64,000 nucleotides of DNA from Pseudomonas donghuensis. Lineage in GTDB: Bacteria; Pseudomonadota; Gammaproteobacteria; Pseudomonadales; Pseudomonadaceae. Shown piece after piece: positions 9,093 to 19,987 of this stretch. Location: positions 716 to 64,715 of the forward strand of contig NZ_JH650773.1 of NCBI RefSeq assembly GCF_000259195.1, given 5' to 3'. Within the stretch, counting starts at the first letter, position 1, and the number at the start of each line of letters is the position of its first letter. The notes under the pieces are model-generated. The model made no database searches. It was not told where the DNA came from and was given only the letters and a program-made list of their open reading frames with translations. The position numbers were made by a program, and so were the translations under genes.

Positions 9093-10364
9093 TCACTCCA
9101 CAAACAGGCTGGCAGGTTGTTCGAGCAGGCCGCGAATGGCCTGGATGAAGAGTGCCGCGTCCATGCCATCGACCACCCGGTGGTCGAACGAGCTGGAGAG
9201 GTTCATCATCTTGCGAATGACGATCTGGCCGTTGATGACCATTGGCCGTTCAACCATGCGGTTGACTCCGACAATCGCCACTTCCGGGGTGTTGACCACC
9301 GGTGTGGTAACGATGCCGCCGAGGGCGCCAAGGCTGGTCAGGGTGATGGTCGAGCCCGACAGTTCTTCACGGCTGGCCTTGTTGCCGCGGGCGGCATTGG
9401 CCAGGCGCACGATCTCGCCGGCGTTGCTCCACAGGCTGCCGGCTTCGGCGTGACGCAGCACCGGTACCATCAGGCCGTTGTCGCCCTGGGTGGCGATGCC
9501 GACATGCACCGCGCCGTGGCGGGTGATGACCTGGGCTTCGTCGTCGTAGGTGGCGTTGATCTGCGGGAATTCGCGCAGGGCGACGACCATGGCGCGCACC
9601 AGGAACGGCAGCAGGGTCAGCTTGCCGCGGCTGTCGCCCCACTTCTTGTTCAGGTGCTGACGCAGCTCTTCGAGGGCGGTGACGTCGATTTCCTCGACGT
9701 AGCTGAAGTGGGCGACGCGACGCTTGGCATCCTGCATGCGCTGGGCAATCTTGCGGCGCAGGCCGATCACCGGGATCTGTTCGCTGTCGTTGCGTTTGGC
9801 GTAACCTCCAGGGGCGCTTTGGCTGCGGGTGGTTGGCTGGGCCAGGAACGCGTCGAGGTCGTCGTGAAGGATGCGCCCGGCTGGGCCGCTGCCGTGTACA
9901 TAGCGCAGCTCGATACCGGCATCCAGGGCGCGCTTGCGTACCGCAGGCGAGGCCAGTGGGCGTGCGTTGGCTTCGCGCGGGACGATAGCGGCGGGCTGGT
10001 GTGCTGCGGCTGCGGGTGCTGCAACAGGTGCTGGTGCAGCCGGTTTGGCGGCAGGTTCCGGGGCCTTTGCGGTGATCGCCGGGGCCTCTTCGCGGGGCAA
10101 GCCCGCGCCTACGTTGCCGGCGCCTTCGACTTCGATGCGGATCAGCTCGCTGCCCACCGCCATGACTTCACCGGGCTGGCCGCCCAGGGCCAGGACCTTG
10201 CCGCTGACCGGCGAAGGGATTTCGACGGTGGCCTTGTCGGTCATGACATCGGCCACGACCTGGTCTTCGGTGACGGTATCGCCGACCTTGACGAACCATT
10301 CCACCAGTTCAACTTGTGCGATGCCTTCACCGATATCCGGCATCTTGATGACGTGCGTGCCCAT
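9093..10364 (-). CDS. bkdB: Branched-chain 2-oxoacid dehydrogenase E2 (dihydrolipoyl transacylase)
   Basis: A 423-residue E2 subunit. It has one lipoyl domain (about 1-80) with the lipoylated Lys in [12 protein letters not shown], then an Ala/Pro-rich linker. A peripheral-subunit-binding domain follows ([19 protein letters not shown], about 145-180). The catalytic domain of about 230 residues ends with the acyltransferase motif DHRVVDG. It transfers the branched acyl group from E1 to CoA and forms the core of the complex. Its ATG directly abuts the bkdA2 stop codon, so translation is probably coupled. Confidence 0.95.
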   Translation of the reverse strand: MGTHVIKMPDIGEGIAQVELVEWFVKVGDTVTEDQVVADVMTDKATVEIPSPVSGKVLALGGQPGEVMAVGSELIRIEVEGAGNVGAGLPREEAPAITAKAPEPAAKPAAPAPVAAPAAAAHQPAAIVPREANARPLASPAVRKRALDAGIELRYVHGSGPAGRILHDDLDAFLAQPTTRSQSAPGGYAKRNDSEQIPVIGLRRKIAQRMQDAKRRVAHFSYVEEIDVTALEELRQHLNKKWGDSRGKLTLLPFLVRAMVVALREFPQINATYDDEAQVITRHGAVHVGIATQGDNGLMVPVLRHAEAGSLWSNAGEIVRLANAARGNKASREELSGSTITLTSLGALGGIVTTPVVNTPEVAIVGVNRMVERPMVINGQIVIRKMMNLSSSFDHRVVDGMDAALFIQAIRGLLEQPASLFVE

Positions 10365-11423
10365 TCAGACCTCCATGACCCGTTTCAATGCCGCGCCCAC
10401 TCGCGAAGGGCCGGGGAAATACGCCCACTCCTGCGCGTGCGGGTAGGGGGTGTCCCAACCGGTGACGCGTTCGATCGGGGCTTCGAGGTGATGGAAGCAG
10501 TGCTCCTGGACCAGTGCGATCAACTCGGCACCAAAACCGCAGGTGCGCGTGGCTTCATGGACCACCACGCAACGGCCGGTCTTCTTCACCGACTCGACGA
10601 TGGTCTCCAGGTCCAGCGGCCAGAGGCTGCGCAGGTCGATGACTTCGGCGTCGACGCCGGTCTCTTCAGCGGCCACCTGGGATACATACACGGTGGTGCC
10701 GTAGGTCAGCACGGTGACGTCCTTGCCCGGGCGGGTGATTGCCGCCTTGTCCAGCGGCACGGTGTAGTAGCCGTCCGGCACGGCGCTGGCCGGGTGTTTC
10801 GACCACGGGGTTACCGGGCGGTCGTGGTGGCCGTCGAACGGGCCGTTGTACAGGCGCTTGGGCTCAAGGAAGATCACCGGGTCGTCGTTTTCGATCGAGG
10901 CGATCAACAGGCCCTTGGCGTCGTAAGGGTTGGACGGCATCACCGTGCGCAGGCCGCACACCTGGGTGAACATCGCCTCGGGGCTCTGGCTGTGCGTCTG
11001 GCCGCCGTAGATACCGCCACCGCAAGGCATGCGCAGGGTCAGCGGGGCGACGAACTCGCCGGCCGAGCGATAGCGCAGGCGGGCCATCTCCGAGACGATC
11101 TGGTCGGAGGCCGGGTAGAAGTAGTCGGCGAACTGGATTTCCACCACCGGGCGCAGGCCATAGGCACCCATGCCCACGGCGGTACCGACGATGCCGCTTT
11201 CGGAGATCGGCGCATCGAAGACCCGCGACTTGCCGTACTTGGCCTGCAGGCCTTCGGTGCAACGGAATACGCCACCGAAGTAGCCGACGTCCTGGCCATA
11301 CACCACGACGTTGTCATCGCGCTCTAGCATGATGTCCATGGCCGAGCGCAGGGCCTGGATCATGGTCATGGTGGTGGTCGCCATGGCGGTTTCCAACTGG
11401 ATTGAAGTGTTGTGATCGTTCAT
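10365..11423 (-). CDS. bkdA2: Branched-chain 2-oxoacid dehydrogenase E1 beta subunit
   Basis: A 352-residue ThDP-dependent E1 beta subunit. Residues such as VYGQDVGYFGGVFRCTEGL and FDAPISESGIVG form the conserved cofactor-side region. The C-terminal domain carries WPLDLETIVESV and VVHEATRTCGFGAEL. The start MNDHNTS at 11423 matches my memory of the P. putida protein. It lies one base after the bkdA1 stop codon, so coupled translation is likely. Together with BkdA1 it decarboxylates 2-oxoisovalerate, 2-oxoisocaproate and 2-oxo-3-methylvalerate in valine, leucine and isoleucine catabolism. Confidence 0.95.
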   Translation of the reverse strand: MNDHNTSIQLETAMATTTMTMIQALRSAMDIMLERDDNVVVYGQDVGYFGGVFRCTEGLQAKYGKSRVFDAPISESGIVGTAVGMGAYGLRPVVEIQFADYFYPASDQIVSEMARLRYRSAGEFVAPLTLRMPCGGGIYGGQTHSQSPEAMFTQVCGLRTVMPSNPYDAKGLLIASIENDDPVIFLEPKRLYNGPFDGHHDRPVTPWSKHPASAVPDGYYTVPLDKAAITRPGKDVTVLTYGTTVYVSQVAAEETGVDAEVIDLRSLWPLDLETIVESVKKTGRCVVVHEATRTCGFGAELIALVQEHCFHHLEAPIERVTGWDTPYPHAQEWAYFPGPSRVGAALKRVMEV

Positions 11424-11424
11424 G

Positions 11425-12858
<1,434 letters not shown>

Positions 12859-13350
12859 ATGCGCAAACTGGATCGTACGGACATCGGCATACTCAACAGC
12901 CTCCAGGAAAATGCCCGCATCACCAACGCCGAACTGGCGCGCTCGGTAAACCTCTCGCCGACACCCTGCTTCAACCGGGTCAAGGCCATGGAAGAACTGG
13001 GGGTGATTCGCCAGCAGGTGACCTTGTTGGCGCCGGAGGTATTGGGCCTGGATGTGAACGTGTTCATTCATGTCAGCCTGGAGAAGCAGGTCGAGCAATC
13101 CCTGCACCGCTTCGAAGAGGAGATTGCCGAACGCCCGGAGGTCATGGAGTGCTACCTGATGACCGGCGATCCGGACTACCTGCTGCGCGTTCTGCTGCCA
13201 AGCATCCAGGCCCTGGAGCGCTTTCTCGATTACCTCACCCGTTTGCCGGGGGTGGCCAACATCCGTTCGAGTTTTGCCTTGAAGCAGGTGCGCTACAAGA
13301 CCGCCTTGCCGCTACCGGCGAATGGTCTGACCCTGCCGGGGACCGTGTAG
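12859..13350 (+). CDS. bkdR: Lrp/AsnC-family activator of the bkd operon
   Basis: A 163-residue Lrp-family protein. The N-terminal helix-turn-helix ([20 protein letters not shown], then [20 protein letters not shown]) is followed by the RAM/AsnC effector domain (about 65-150) with the [11 protein letters not shown] signature. In P. putida BkdR activates bkdA1A2B-lpdV in response to branched-chain amino acids, and the divergent position here agrees. The product acts as an oligomer that wraps the regulatory gap. Confidence 0.95.
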   Translation: MRKLDRTDIGILNSLQENARITNAELARSVNLSPTPCFNRVKAMEELGVIRQQVTLLAPEVLGLDVNVFIHVSLEKQVEQSLHRFEEEIAERPEVMECYLMTGDPDYLLRVLLPSIQALERFLDYLTRLPGVANIRSSFALKQVRYKTALPLPANGLTLPGTV

Positions 13351-13471
13351 CCAGGCGCCCATAACGCGCTGGCTTGGAACTTGCTTTGGCGCTAGGCGCG
13401 GCTCGCGGTGTCGGCTTTTTGGCTGTTCGGCGCGGGTGTCCTGTCTATTTGTCGGTGGTGCCTGAATTCCT

Positions 13472-16400
13472 ATGCTTACGTCGAACCCGCTGGTCAGCGT
13501 TGTTATTCCCGCCTATAAGTCTGACTACTTCGAGGTAGCGCTGCAGAGCGCCTGTAACCAGACGTACGAAAATCTCGAGATCGTGATCTGCGACGATAAT
13601 CGCAGCGGTGCGATCGCGGCGATCGTCGAGCGTTATCGCGACAGCAGCCGGGTACCGATTCATTACATCTACAACGAGCAGCCGCTTGGTGAGATCCCCA
13701 ATGCCGTCGCCTGTGTCGAGGCGGCGCGTGGCAAGTACATCAAGACCCTGCACGATGACGACGAGCTGTTGCCCGATTGCGTTGCCACGCTGGTCGAGGT
13801 CATGGAGCGCGATCCCTCGATCGCCCTGGCATCCTCGCGACGGCTGGTGATCAACGAGAAAGGTGAAATCACCCCGCCGAAATTGCCGTACATGTTCCCC
13901 TTCGCTGACGATGTGGTGATCGATGGGCCGCAACTGGTCGCGTTCCTGGCGCGCTACCCGCTCAACTTCATCGGTGAGCCGAGCTGCATGCTGTGCCGAC
14001 GTGAGGATCTGCTGGCATTCGGCGACCAGGTGATGTCGCTGCAGGGGAAACTGATCGTCGGCTTCGGTGACATGGCGATGGCGGCGCGCTTGTTCCAGCG
14101 GGGCAACCTGGCCTTGCTGGAGCGGCCATTGACCCGCTATCGGGTGTCGCAACAGCAGTTCAGTCGGGTCAATTGGGCCCAATTGGAGGCTGGCCAAGGG
14201 CAGAAGGACTTTACCCGCAGCGTCTATGAGCTGGGCTGGGCTGATCCTTCAGGCGGTGTGATGGTTGATGTGGCACCGCTGCAACCCGGCTCGCTGTTCC
14301 AGCCGGTCAACCTCATGAAGATGATCATCGATAACTCGATCCGTGTGCAAACGGCGCTGTTCACTGCCCACTGGATGGACGGGCGTGTGCTGGGTGCTGA
14401 ACATCGCCGGTTGCTTGCCGAGCATTTGCAGGGCCGGGCACAGCAGCCGAACATCGGCATTATTGTCCTCGACCCTGACGCTGACCGCCAGGCGCTGCAG
14501 CTTACGCTTGACAGCCTGTATCGCCAGGATTCGGCCTATACCCCGCAGGTCATGGTGCTCAGCGCCGACCCGCAAGTGCAGGCTGGCCCTTCGCCTTGCA
14601 CGTTGATGCAGCTGCTGCCGCACGCACTGGCTGCCCAGCTCAACCAGTTGCTTGAGCAAAGCCGCTGTGATTGGGTGCTGCTGGCCCGGGCAGGGGAGGA
14701 ATTTACCGCCGCCGGCCTCACTTGCGTCGCCCTCGAGCTGCCGGGTGCTGCAGCCTGTGCGGCGGTGTTCGCAGATTACGCCACGCGTGATGCCAAGGGG
14801 CAGGTCAGCGTAGGGTTGCGGCCGGGCTTCAACCTGGACTTTTTGCTCAGCAATCCTTCGGTGATGGCTGGCCACTGGCTGTTCAGCCGAGAGGCACTGC
14901 TGGCCTGTGGCGGCTTTAGCGAAGGCTTCGCTGGGGCGATGGAGTTCGAGCTGATTCTGCGCCTGGTCAACCAGCATGGCATCAATGGTTTCGGGCACAT
15001 TCCAGAACCGCTGTTGTTCAGCCGGCCGCCCGTTATTGAGGCCAATACCGGGCACTTGGCAATCACGCAGCACCTGGATGCGCGTGGCTACAGTGATGCC
15101 CAGGTGTCGGCGTTCGGTGAGGGCCGCTTTGCCATTGATTATGGGCATGTGCATCAGCCCCTGGTCTCGATCGTGGTCGTCGCCAACAGCGATCTGGCGG
15201 CACTGGAGCGCTGCCTCACCAGCGTGCTGGAGCATACGCAGTACCCGCACTACGAATTGCTGGTGGTTGAGTGCGGTGACGCGCCGCAGGAGGTCAGCCA
15301 GTGGTTGCAGGATGTCGAACAGTTCACCCCGGGGCAATTGCGCATCGTGCGTGCCGAAAGCCTGTGCACTGCCAGTGCGGCAAGGAACCTCGGTGCCGAG
15401 TACGCCTCGGGTGAGTTGCTGTTGTTCTTCTCCAGCCAATCGGCGGTGATCGAGGGGCAATGGTTGCAGCACCTGCTCAATCACGGTTTGCGCCCGGAAG
15501 TGGCAGTGGTCGGCGGCAAGGGTTTTTCGGCGGATGGCAAAATTTCCCACGCCGGTTTGCTTCCCGGGGTGTTTTCCGGGGCCGGCCGGGTGTTTGCCGG
15601 TGACAGCGGCGAAGCGTCCGGTTACCTCGGTCGTCTGCAGCTGGACCAGAACTACAGCGCGGTGACACAGGATTGCCTGTTGGTGCGTACGGCCTTGTTT
15701 GCCGAGGCGGGCGGCTTCGATGCGTCGGCTTTCGCCGACGAAGGCGCCGATGTCGACCTGTGCCTGCGCCTGGGGCAGCATGGCTATCTGACGGTGTGGG
15801 CAGCGCGCTGCCTGTACATGAACACTGCCGAGCTCGCGCCGTTTGCCGGCACGACCCAGCGTGCACTGTGTGAGCGCTGGCTGGCGAAGCTTGCCCGCGA
15901 CCCGGCCTGCAACGGCAATGTTTCGCTGGATGATCGCAGCGCCAGCATGCTCGGCTCGCTGGCCTTGAACTGGCGGCCGTTGTTCAGCCTCGGCGCGCCG
16001 GTCGTTCTGGCCCATGTCGATCAGCAAAGCTACAGCGCCTGGGATCGTCTGGGCCAGCCGCTGCACCGCCATCAACAACTGGCAACGATTCAGACCGCTC
16101 AGGTTGGAACCCTGCCCGGGGCTGTCGAGCTCGAACGCTTTGGTGCCCAGGTGATCGTCATGCACGGGCGTGCAGAGCCGGCCAAGCTCCAGGCGCTGCG
16201 CAGCATCAAGGCGTACTCCAGCGCTGCCCGGGTCTACGAGCTGGATGTGCTGCCCGAGTCCCGTGAAGACATGCAGTTGCTGCGTGAAATGCTGGCTGAG
16301 GTCGACCGGGTGGTGGTGGCGACTTCGATGATGGCCGAGGTCGGGCGGCATCTGCATGCAGATGTGCGCTTGATCGAAAGTCGTCTGGACCCTGAGCAGT

Positions 16401-16942
16401 GGCTGCTGCCGGAACCTGCGGCGCAGCGTCCGGCGCGGCCGCGGGTGGGTTGGTTTGGGGCGCCGGCGGAGGCGGACGATCTTGCCTCGATTGCCGAGGT
16501 GATCGAGGCCCTGTCGGCAGAGGTCGACTGGGTCATGTACGGCTGCTGTCCGCCCGCGCTGCGTGCGCATATCAAGGAGCTTCATCCCGTTGTTGCGCCA
16601 GCACAGCGTGCCCAGGCGCTGGCCCGCCTCAATCTGGATCTGGCCCTGGCACCTTTGCGGGCGAGCCTGGGCAGCGAGTTCAAGGGCCCTGAGCGTCTCT
16701 TGGAGTATGGTGCCTGCGGCTTCCCGGTAGTCTGCAGTGACATGCCTGGCTATCGCACGACGTTGCCGGTCACTCGCGTCAACAACAGTCCCGCTGACTG
16801 GGTACAGGCCATCCGTGCGCAGTTGGCCGACCGCTGCGCGTTGCGCCAGGCGGGTCTGCAATTGCGGGCGGCGGTGCAGCGTGAGTGGATGCTTGACCAG
16901 GGTACTTTGGATGCATGGCGCAGCGCCTGGCTCGGCGACTGA
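13472..16942 (+). CDS. Giant multidomain glycosyltransferase (GT2 x3 plus GT4-like), Fgt-type
   Basis: An 1156-residue cytoplasmic protein. Domain 1 (about 5-240) is a GT-A/GT2 domain with PLVSVVIPAYKSD, CDDNRSG and the metal-binding LHDDDELL. Two further GT2-like domains start near 327 (GIIVLDPDADRQAL) and 564 (LVSIVVVANSD), but their acidic metal motifs are degenerate (RAGEEF, FFSSQSA). The C-terminal part (about 890-1150) is GT4-like, ending in RLLEYGACGFPVVCSDMPGY. The layout closely parallels the protein at 36475-40029, so it is a paralogue. It stands alone between bkdR and a glutamine synthetase-like gene, 28 kb from fliC. Flagellin or LPS glycosylation is inferred; the substrate is unknown. 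Confidence 0.75.
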   Translation: MLTSNPLVSVVIPAYKSDYFEVALQSACNQTYENLEIVICDDNRSGAIAAIVERYRDSSRVPIHYIYNEQPLGEIPNAVACVEAARGKYIKTLHDDDELLPDCVATLVEVMERDPSIALASSRRLVINEKGEITPPKLPYMFPFADDVVIDGPQLVAFLARYPLNFIGEPSCMLCRREDLLAFGDQVMSLQGKLIVGFGDMAMAARLFQRGNLALLERPLTRYRVSQQQFSRVNWAQLEAGQGQKDFTRSVYELGWADPSGGVMVDVAPLQPGSLFQPVNLMKMIIDNSIRVQTALFTAHWMDGRVLGAEHRRLLAEHLQGRAQQPNIGIIVLDPDADRQALQLTLDSLYRQDSAYTPQVMVLSADPQVQAGPSPCTLMQLLPHALAAQLNQLLEQSRCDWVLLARAGEEFTAAGLTCVALELPGAAACAAVFADYATRDAKGQVSVGLRPGFNLDFLLSNPSVMAGHWLFSREALLACGGFSEGFAGAMEFELILRLVNQHGINGFGHIPEPLLFSRPPVIEANTGHLAITQHLDARGYSDAQVSAFGEGRFAIDYGHVHQPLVSIVVVANSDLAALERCLTSVLEHTQYPHYELLVVECGDAPQEVSQWLQDVEQFTPGQLRIVRAESLCTASAARNLGAEYASGELLLFFSSQSAVIEGQWLQHLLNHGLRPEVAVVGGKGFSADGKISHAGLLPGVFSGAGRVFAGDSGEASGYLGRLQLDQNYSAVTQDCLLVRTALFAEAGGFDASAFADEGADVDLCLRLGQHGYLTVWAARCLYMNTAELAPFAGTTQRALCERWLAKLARDPACNGNVSLDDRSASMLGSLALNWRPLFSLGAPVVLAHVDQQSYSAWDRLGQPLHRHQQLATIQTAQVGTLPGAVELERFGAQVIVMHGRAEPAKLQALRSIKAYSSAARVYELDVLPESREDMQLLREMLAEVDRVVVATSMMAEVGRHLHADVRLIESRLDPEQWLLPEPAAQRPARPRVGWFGAPAEADDLASIAEVIEALSAEVDWVMYGCCPPALRAHIKELHPVVAPAQRAQALARLNLDLALAPLRASLGSEFKGPERLLEYGACGFPVVCSDMPGYRTTLPVTRVNNSPADWVQAIRAQLADRCALRQAGLQLRAAVQREWMLDQGTLDAWRSAWLGD

Positions 16943-16954
16943 GGCTTGTCTCTA

Positions 16955-16981
16955 CAGGGCAATGCCAATGGCATTGCCCTG
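16955..16981. terminator. Perfect 12-bp hairpin after the glycosyltransferase gene
   Basis: CAGGGCAATGCC and its exact complement flank a 3-base loop, 13 bases after the stop codon. There is no T tract right after it, so termination is plausible but not certain. Confidence 0.45.
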
Positions 16982-17067
16982 GTGTGAGTGCTTGATATTT
17001 TTAACACCCCGAGACTATGTTGAGGGGTCGCCGTTCGCGGCTTGTTAAAGATAACAAGGACCAAGTC

Positions 17068-18411
17068 ATGACGAGCAATGGCCAACGTTCTCTCGCCGAG
17101 CGATTGACGGGCATTGATGAAATCGAGTGCATTACCCCGGACCTCAACGGCGTTGCTCGCGGCAAGGTGATGACCGCCGAAGGCTTTCTCGAAGGTCGCC
17201 GCCTGCAGATGGCCCGCGGCGTTCTGCTGCAATGCATCATGGGCGGTTACCCGGCGGCGCGCTTCTATGGCAGCGACGACGGCGACCTGGCGCTGGTGGC
17301 CGATCCACACCATATTTATCGCCTGCCCTGGAGCGATGAGCCCCGGGCCCTGGCGATTTGTGATGCGCTAGAGCTCAGTGGTGAAAGCTCGGGCCTGTCC
17401 ACTCGCGGACTGCTCAAGGCCGTGCTCGCCCGTTACGCTGCCCGTGGCCTGGCGCCAGTGGTGGCGACGGAGCTCGAGTTCTTTGTCTTCGCCCCCAACA
17501 GCGATCCCAACCAGCCGTTTCAGCCGCCGCTGGGCAAGGATGGTCGCCGCGAGCAAGGTCATTCGGCGTTCAGCGTCAGTTCCAACAACGGCTTGCGACC
17601 GTTCTTCAACGAGGTCTATCGCTGCATGGCCGCCCTGGGCTTGCCGCGCGATACCTTCATGCACGAGATGGGCGTCAGTCAGTTCGAGATCAACCTGCTG
17701 CACGGCGACCCGCTGCTGCTGGCCGACCAGACCCTGCTGTTCAAGCACCTGCTCAAGGAAGTTGCGCTCAAGCATGGCCTGACCGTGGTGTGCATGGCCA
17801 AGCCGCTGGCGCACACGCCGGGCAGTTCCATGCACATTCACCAGAGCGTGGTCGAGGTGGCGGGCGGCGGCAATGTGTTCAGCGATGCACAGGGCAAACC
17901 GACGCCGACCTTCTATCACTTCATCGGCGGCCAGCAGGCGTGCCTGGCGGATTTCACCGCCTTGTTCGCGCCGAACGTGAACTCCTATCAGCGCCTGTGT
18001 CACCCCTATGCCTCGCCCAACAATGCCTGCTGGTCCGAAGACAACCGTGCCGCCGGCCTGCGCATCCCGGCCAGCTCGGCGGAGGCGCGGCGGGTCGAGA
18101 ATCGCTTGCCGGGCGCTGACGCCAACCCGTACCTGGCGATCGCCGCAAGCCTGGCGGCGGGCCTGCACGGCATCGAGCGGCAGCTCGAACCCGCCCCGGC
18201 TATCCAGGGCGAGTTCGAGGTGCCGGATCAATTGAGCCTGCCATGTACCTTGCATGCGGCCCTGGAGCGTCTGAAGCGTAGCGACTTGGCGCGGGAACTG
18301 TTCGGCAAGGAGTTCATCGAAGGCTACATCGCCACCAAGACGCTGGAGTTGAGCAGTTTCCTCGATGAGATCACTCCGTGGGAGCGCCGCGTACTGGCCG
18401 CCCAGGCATAG
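17068..18411 (+). CDS. Glutamine synthetase-like ligase (gamma-glutamylpolyamine synthetase type)
   Basis: A 447-residue member of the glutamine synthetase family. Catalytic segments are present: ATELEFFVF, HEMGVSQFEINL and GSSMHIHQS, with NRLPGADANPYLAIAASLA near the C terminus. The start at 17068 has AAGGA at good spacing. The sequence is closer to PuuA/SpuI-type enzymes, which join glutamate to polyamines or other amines, than to GlnA; the adenylylation-site region of GlnA is not evident. The amine substrate cannot be read from sequence. A strong terminator follows. Confidence 0.8.
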   Translation: MTSNGQRSLAERLTGIDEIECITPDLNGVARGKVMTAEGFLEGRRLQMARGVLLQCIMGGYPAARFYGSDDGDLALVADPHHIYRLPWSDEPRALAICDALELSGESSGLSTRGLLKAVLARYAARGLAPVVATELEFFVFAPNSDPNQPFQPPLGKDGRREQGHSAFSVSSNNGLRPFFNEVYRCMAALGLPRDTFMHEMGVSQFEINLLHGDPLLLADQTLLFKHLLKEVALKHGLTVVCMAKPLAHTPGSSMHIHQSVVEVAGGGNVFSDAQGKPTPTFYHFIGGQQACLADFTALFAPNVNSYQRLCHPYASPNNACWSEDNRAAGLRIPASSAEARRVENRLPGADANPYLAIAASLAAGLHGIERQLEPAPAIQGEFEVPDQLSLPCTLHAALERLKRSDLARELFGKEFIEGYIATKTLELSSFLDEITPWERRVLAAQA

Positions 18412-18419
18412 CATCAAGG

Positions 18420-18464
18420 CAGGTGGCGGACATTTTTCGAAAACGCTCTGCCACCTGTTTTTTT
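18420..18464 (+). terminator. Terminator after the glutamine synthetase-like gene
   Basis: CAGGTGGC pairs with GCCACCTG across a 22-base loop and is followed by seven Ts, 8 bases after the stop codon. Confidence 0.75.
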
Positions 18465-18548
18465 ATGCTCGCCGACGGCAAGGCGGTTTTTTTCACTTAT
18501 GCTTTCAAGCAGTTTTTCCATCCGCTCAAGGAGCCAATCGGGACGCTG

Positions 18549-19886
18549 ATGCGACAGATCTGGAAGTCTTTTCGCGCGCTGTATTTCGCGGCGCTGATGA
18601 TGTTGATCGGCTCCGGCTTGTTGAGTACCTACCTGGCCCTGCGCCTGGCTGCCGATCATGTCGACAGCCTCTGGGTCGGTGCACTGATGGCCGCCAACTA
18701 TTTCGGCCTGGCCCTGGGCGGCAAGATCGGCCACCGGCTGATTGCCCGGGTCGGGCATATCCGTGCCTACGCTACCTGCGCCGGTATCGTCGGGGCGGCG
18801 GTGCTCGGCCATGGTCTGGTCAGCTGGTTGCCGGCCTGGGTGGTACTGCGGGTCATCGTCGGCCTGGGAATGATGTGCCAGTACATGGTCATCGAGAGCT
18901 GGCTTAACGAGCAGGCTGACGCCAAACAGCGTGGTGCGGTATTCAGTGGCTACATGATCGCCTCGTATTTGGGGCTGGTGCTCGGCCAGTTGATTCTGGT
19001 GGCGCACCCGCAGCTGGGCCTTGAGCTGCTGATGCTGGTGGCCATGTGTTTTGCCCTGTGCCTGGTGCCGGTGGCGCTCACTCGGCGGATTCACCCGGCG
19101 CCGCTGCGGCCTGCGCCGATGGAGCCGCGCTTCTTTATCAAGCGTGTGCCGCAGTCGCTGAGTACGGTGCTCGGTGCCGGGCTCATTGTCGGTTCCTTCT
19201 ATGGCCTGGCACCGTTGTATGCAGCCAAGCAGGGGTTGAGTACCGAGCAGGTCGGTCTGTTCATGGGCTGCTGTATTTTTGCCGGGCTGCTGGTGCAGTG
19301 GCCGCTGGGCTGGTTGTCCGATCGCTACGACCGCGCCGTGCTGATTCGCAGTGTTGCGGTGGGCCTGGCGATTGTCGCCTTGCCGCTGGCGATCATGCCC
19401 AGCGTGCCGCTGGAGGTGCTGTTCGTAGTCGGCTTTGCCGTGTCATTGCTGCAGTTCTGCCTGTACCCGCTGGCGGTGGCGTTCTCCAACGACCACGTCG
19501 AGAGCGAGCGACGGGTTTCGCTGACGGCAATGCTGCTGGTGACCTATGGCGTAGGCGCGAGTATCGGGCCGCTGGTGGCTGGGGTGCTGATGAAGGTGCT
19601 GGGCAACCAGATGCTCTATGCCTTCTTCGTCTTCTTCGCCCTGGTGCTGGTCTGGCGCATCCGTCCGAAAGCGGTTACCGGCCTGCACCAGGTCGACGAC
19701 GCGCCGCTGCATCACGTGGCCATGCCGGCGGCCGGTTCGCCATTGTCGGCAGCGCTGGACCCACGGGTTGACGAGCAGGTGGTGCAGGATCAGATGCAGA
19801 CGCCGGTGGCAGCAGAGGATACCGAGGCGGAGGAGGGGGCTGAAGCTGAGGTTGTGGCTGAAGAGGTCAAGCCGATGCAGGTGTGA
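18549..19886 (+). CDS. Major facilitator superfamily transporter
   Basis: An inner-membrane transporter of about 445 residues with twelve hydrophobic segments, e.g. LYFAALMMLIGSGLLSTYLA and VLGAGLIVGSFYGLAPLYA. The MFS loop motif is recognisable in GGKIGHRLIARVGHIR and again in GWLSDRYDRAVLIR. The last 70 residues are a polar, strongly acidic cytoplasmic tail (EDTEAEEGAEAEVVAEE), unusual for the family. The frame is open upstream, but a terminator ends at 18464, so the start is ATG 18549 or ATG 18465. The substrate is unknown. It resembles the YcaD-like group by general style only. Confidence 0.8.
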   Translation: MRQIWKSFRALYFAALMMLIGSGLLSTYLALRLAADHVDSLWVGALMAANYFGLALGGKIGHRLIARVGHIRAYATCAGIVGAAVLGHGLVSWLPAWVVLRVIVGLGMMCQYMVIESWLNEQADAKQRGAVFSGYMIASYLGLVLGQLILVAHPQLGLELLMLVAMCFALCLVPVALTRRIHPAPLRPAPMEPRFFIKRVPQSLSTVLGAGLIVGSFYGLAPLYAAKQGLSTEQVGLFMGCCIFAGLLVQWPLGWLSDRYDRAVLIRSVAVGLAIVALPLAIMPSVPLEVLFVVGFAVSLLQFCLYPLAVAFSNDHVESERRVSLTAMLLVTYGVGASIGPLVAGVLMKVLGNQMLYAFFVFFALVLVWRIRPKAVTGLHQVDDAPLHHVAMPAAGSPLSAALDPRVDEQVVQDQMQTPVAAEDTEAEEGAEAEVVAEEVKPMQV

Positions 19887-19914
19887 TGGAGTGGTCGGGG
19901 CCGCGTTGCGGCCC

Positions 19915-19977
19915 ATCGCCGGCAAGGCCGGCTCCCACGTATGCAGCGCACCTGTGGGAGCTGGCGTTGCCAGCGAT
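19915..19977. repeat. REP-type palindrome pair
   Basis: Two 24-base units in opposite orientation (19915-19938 and 19954-19977) share the ends ATCG...CTCCCAC and GTGGGAG...CGAT. Each holds its own small palindrome (GCCGGCAAGGCCGGC; GCTGGCGTTGCCAGC). This is the paired REP layout common between convergent Pseudomonas genes, here the MFS gene and flgZ. A unit like the second one recurs at 62485. Confidence 0.8.
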
Positions 19978-19987
19978 TGGTTGCGAC

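Noticed and set aside
14249-16861. Minus-strand open frame of 870 codons inside the glycosyltransferase gene
   Set aside because: Codon-bias shadow. The plus frame has well-conserved GT2/GT4 motifs, while the minus frame has none and is rich in Gln/His/Arg as typical antisense translations are.
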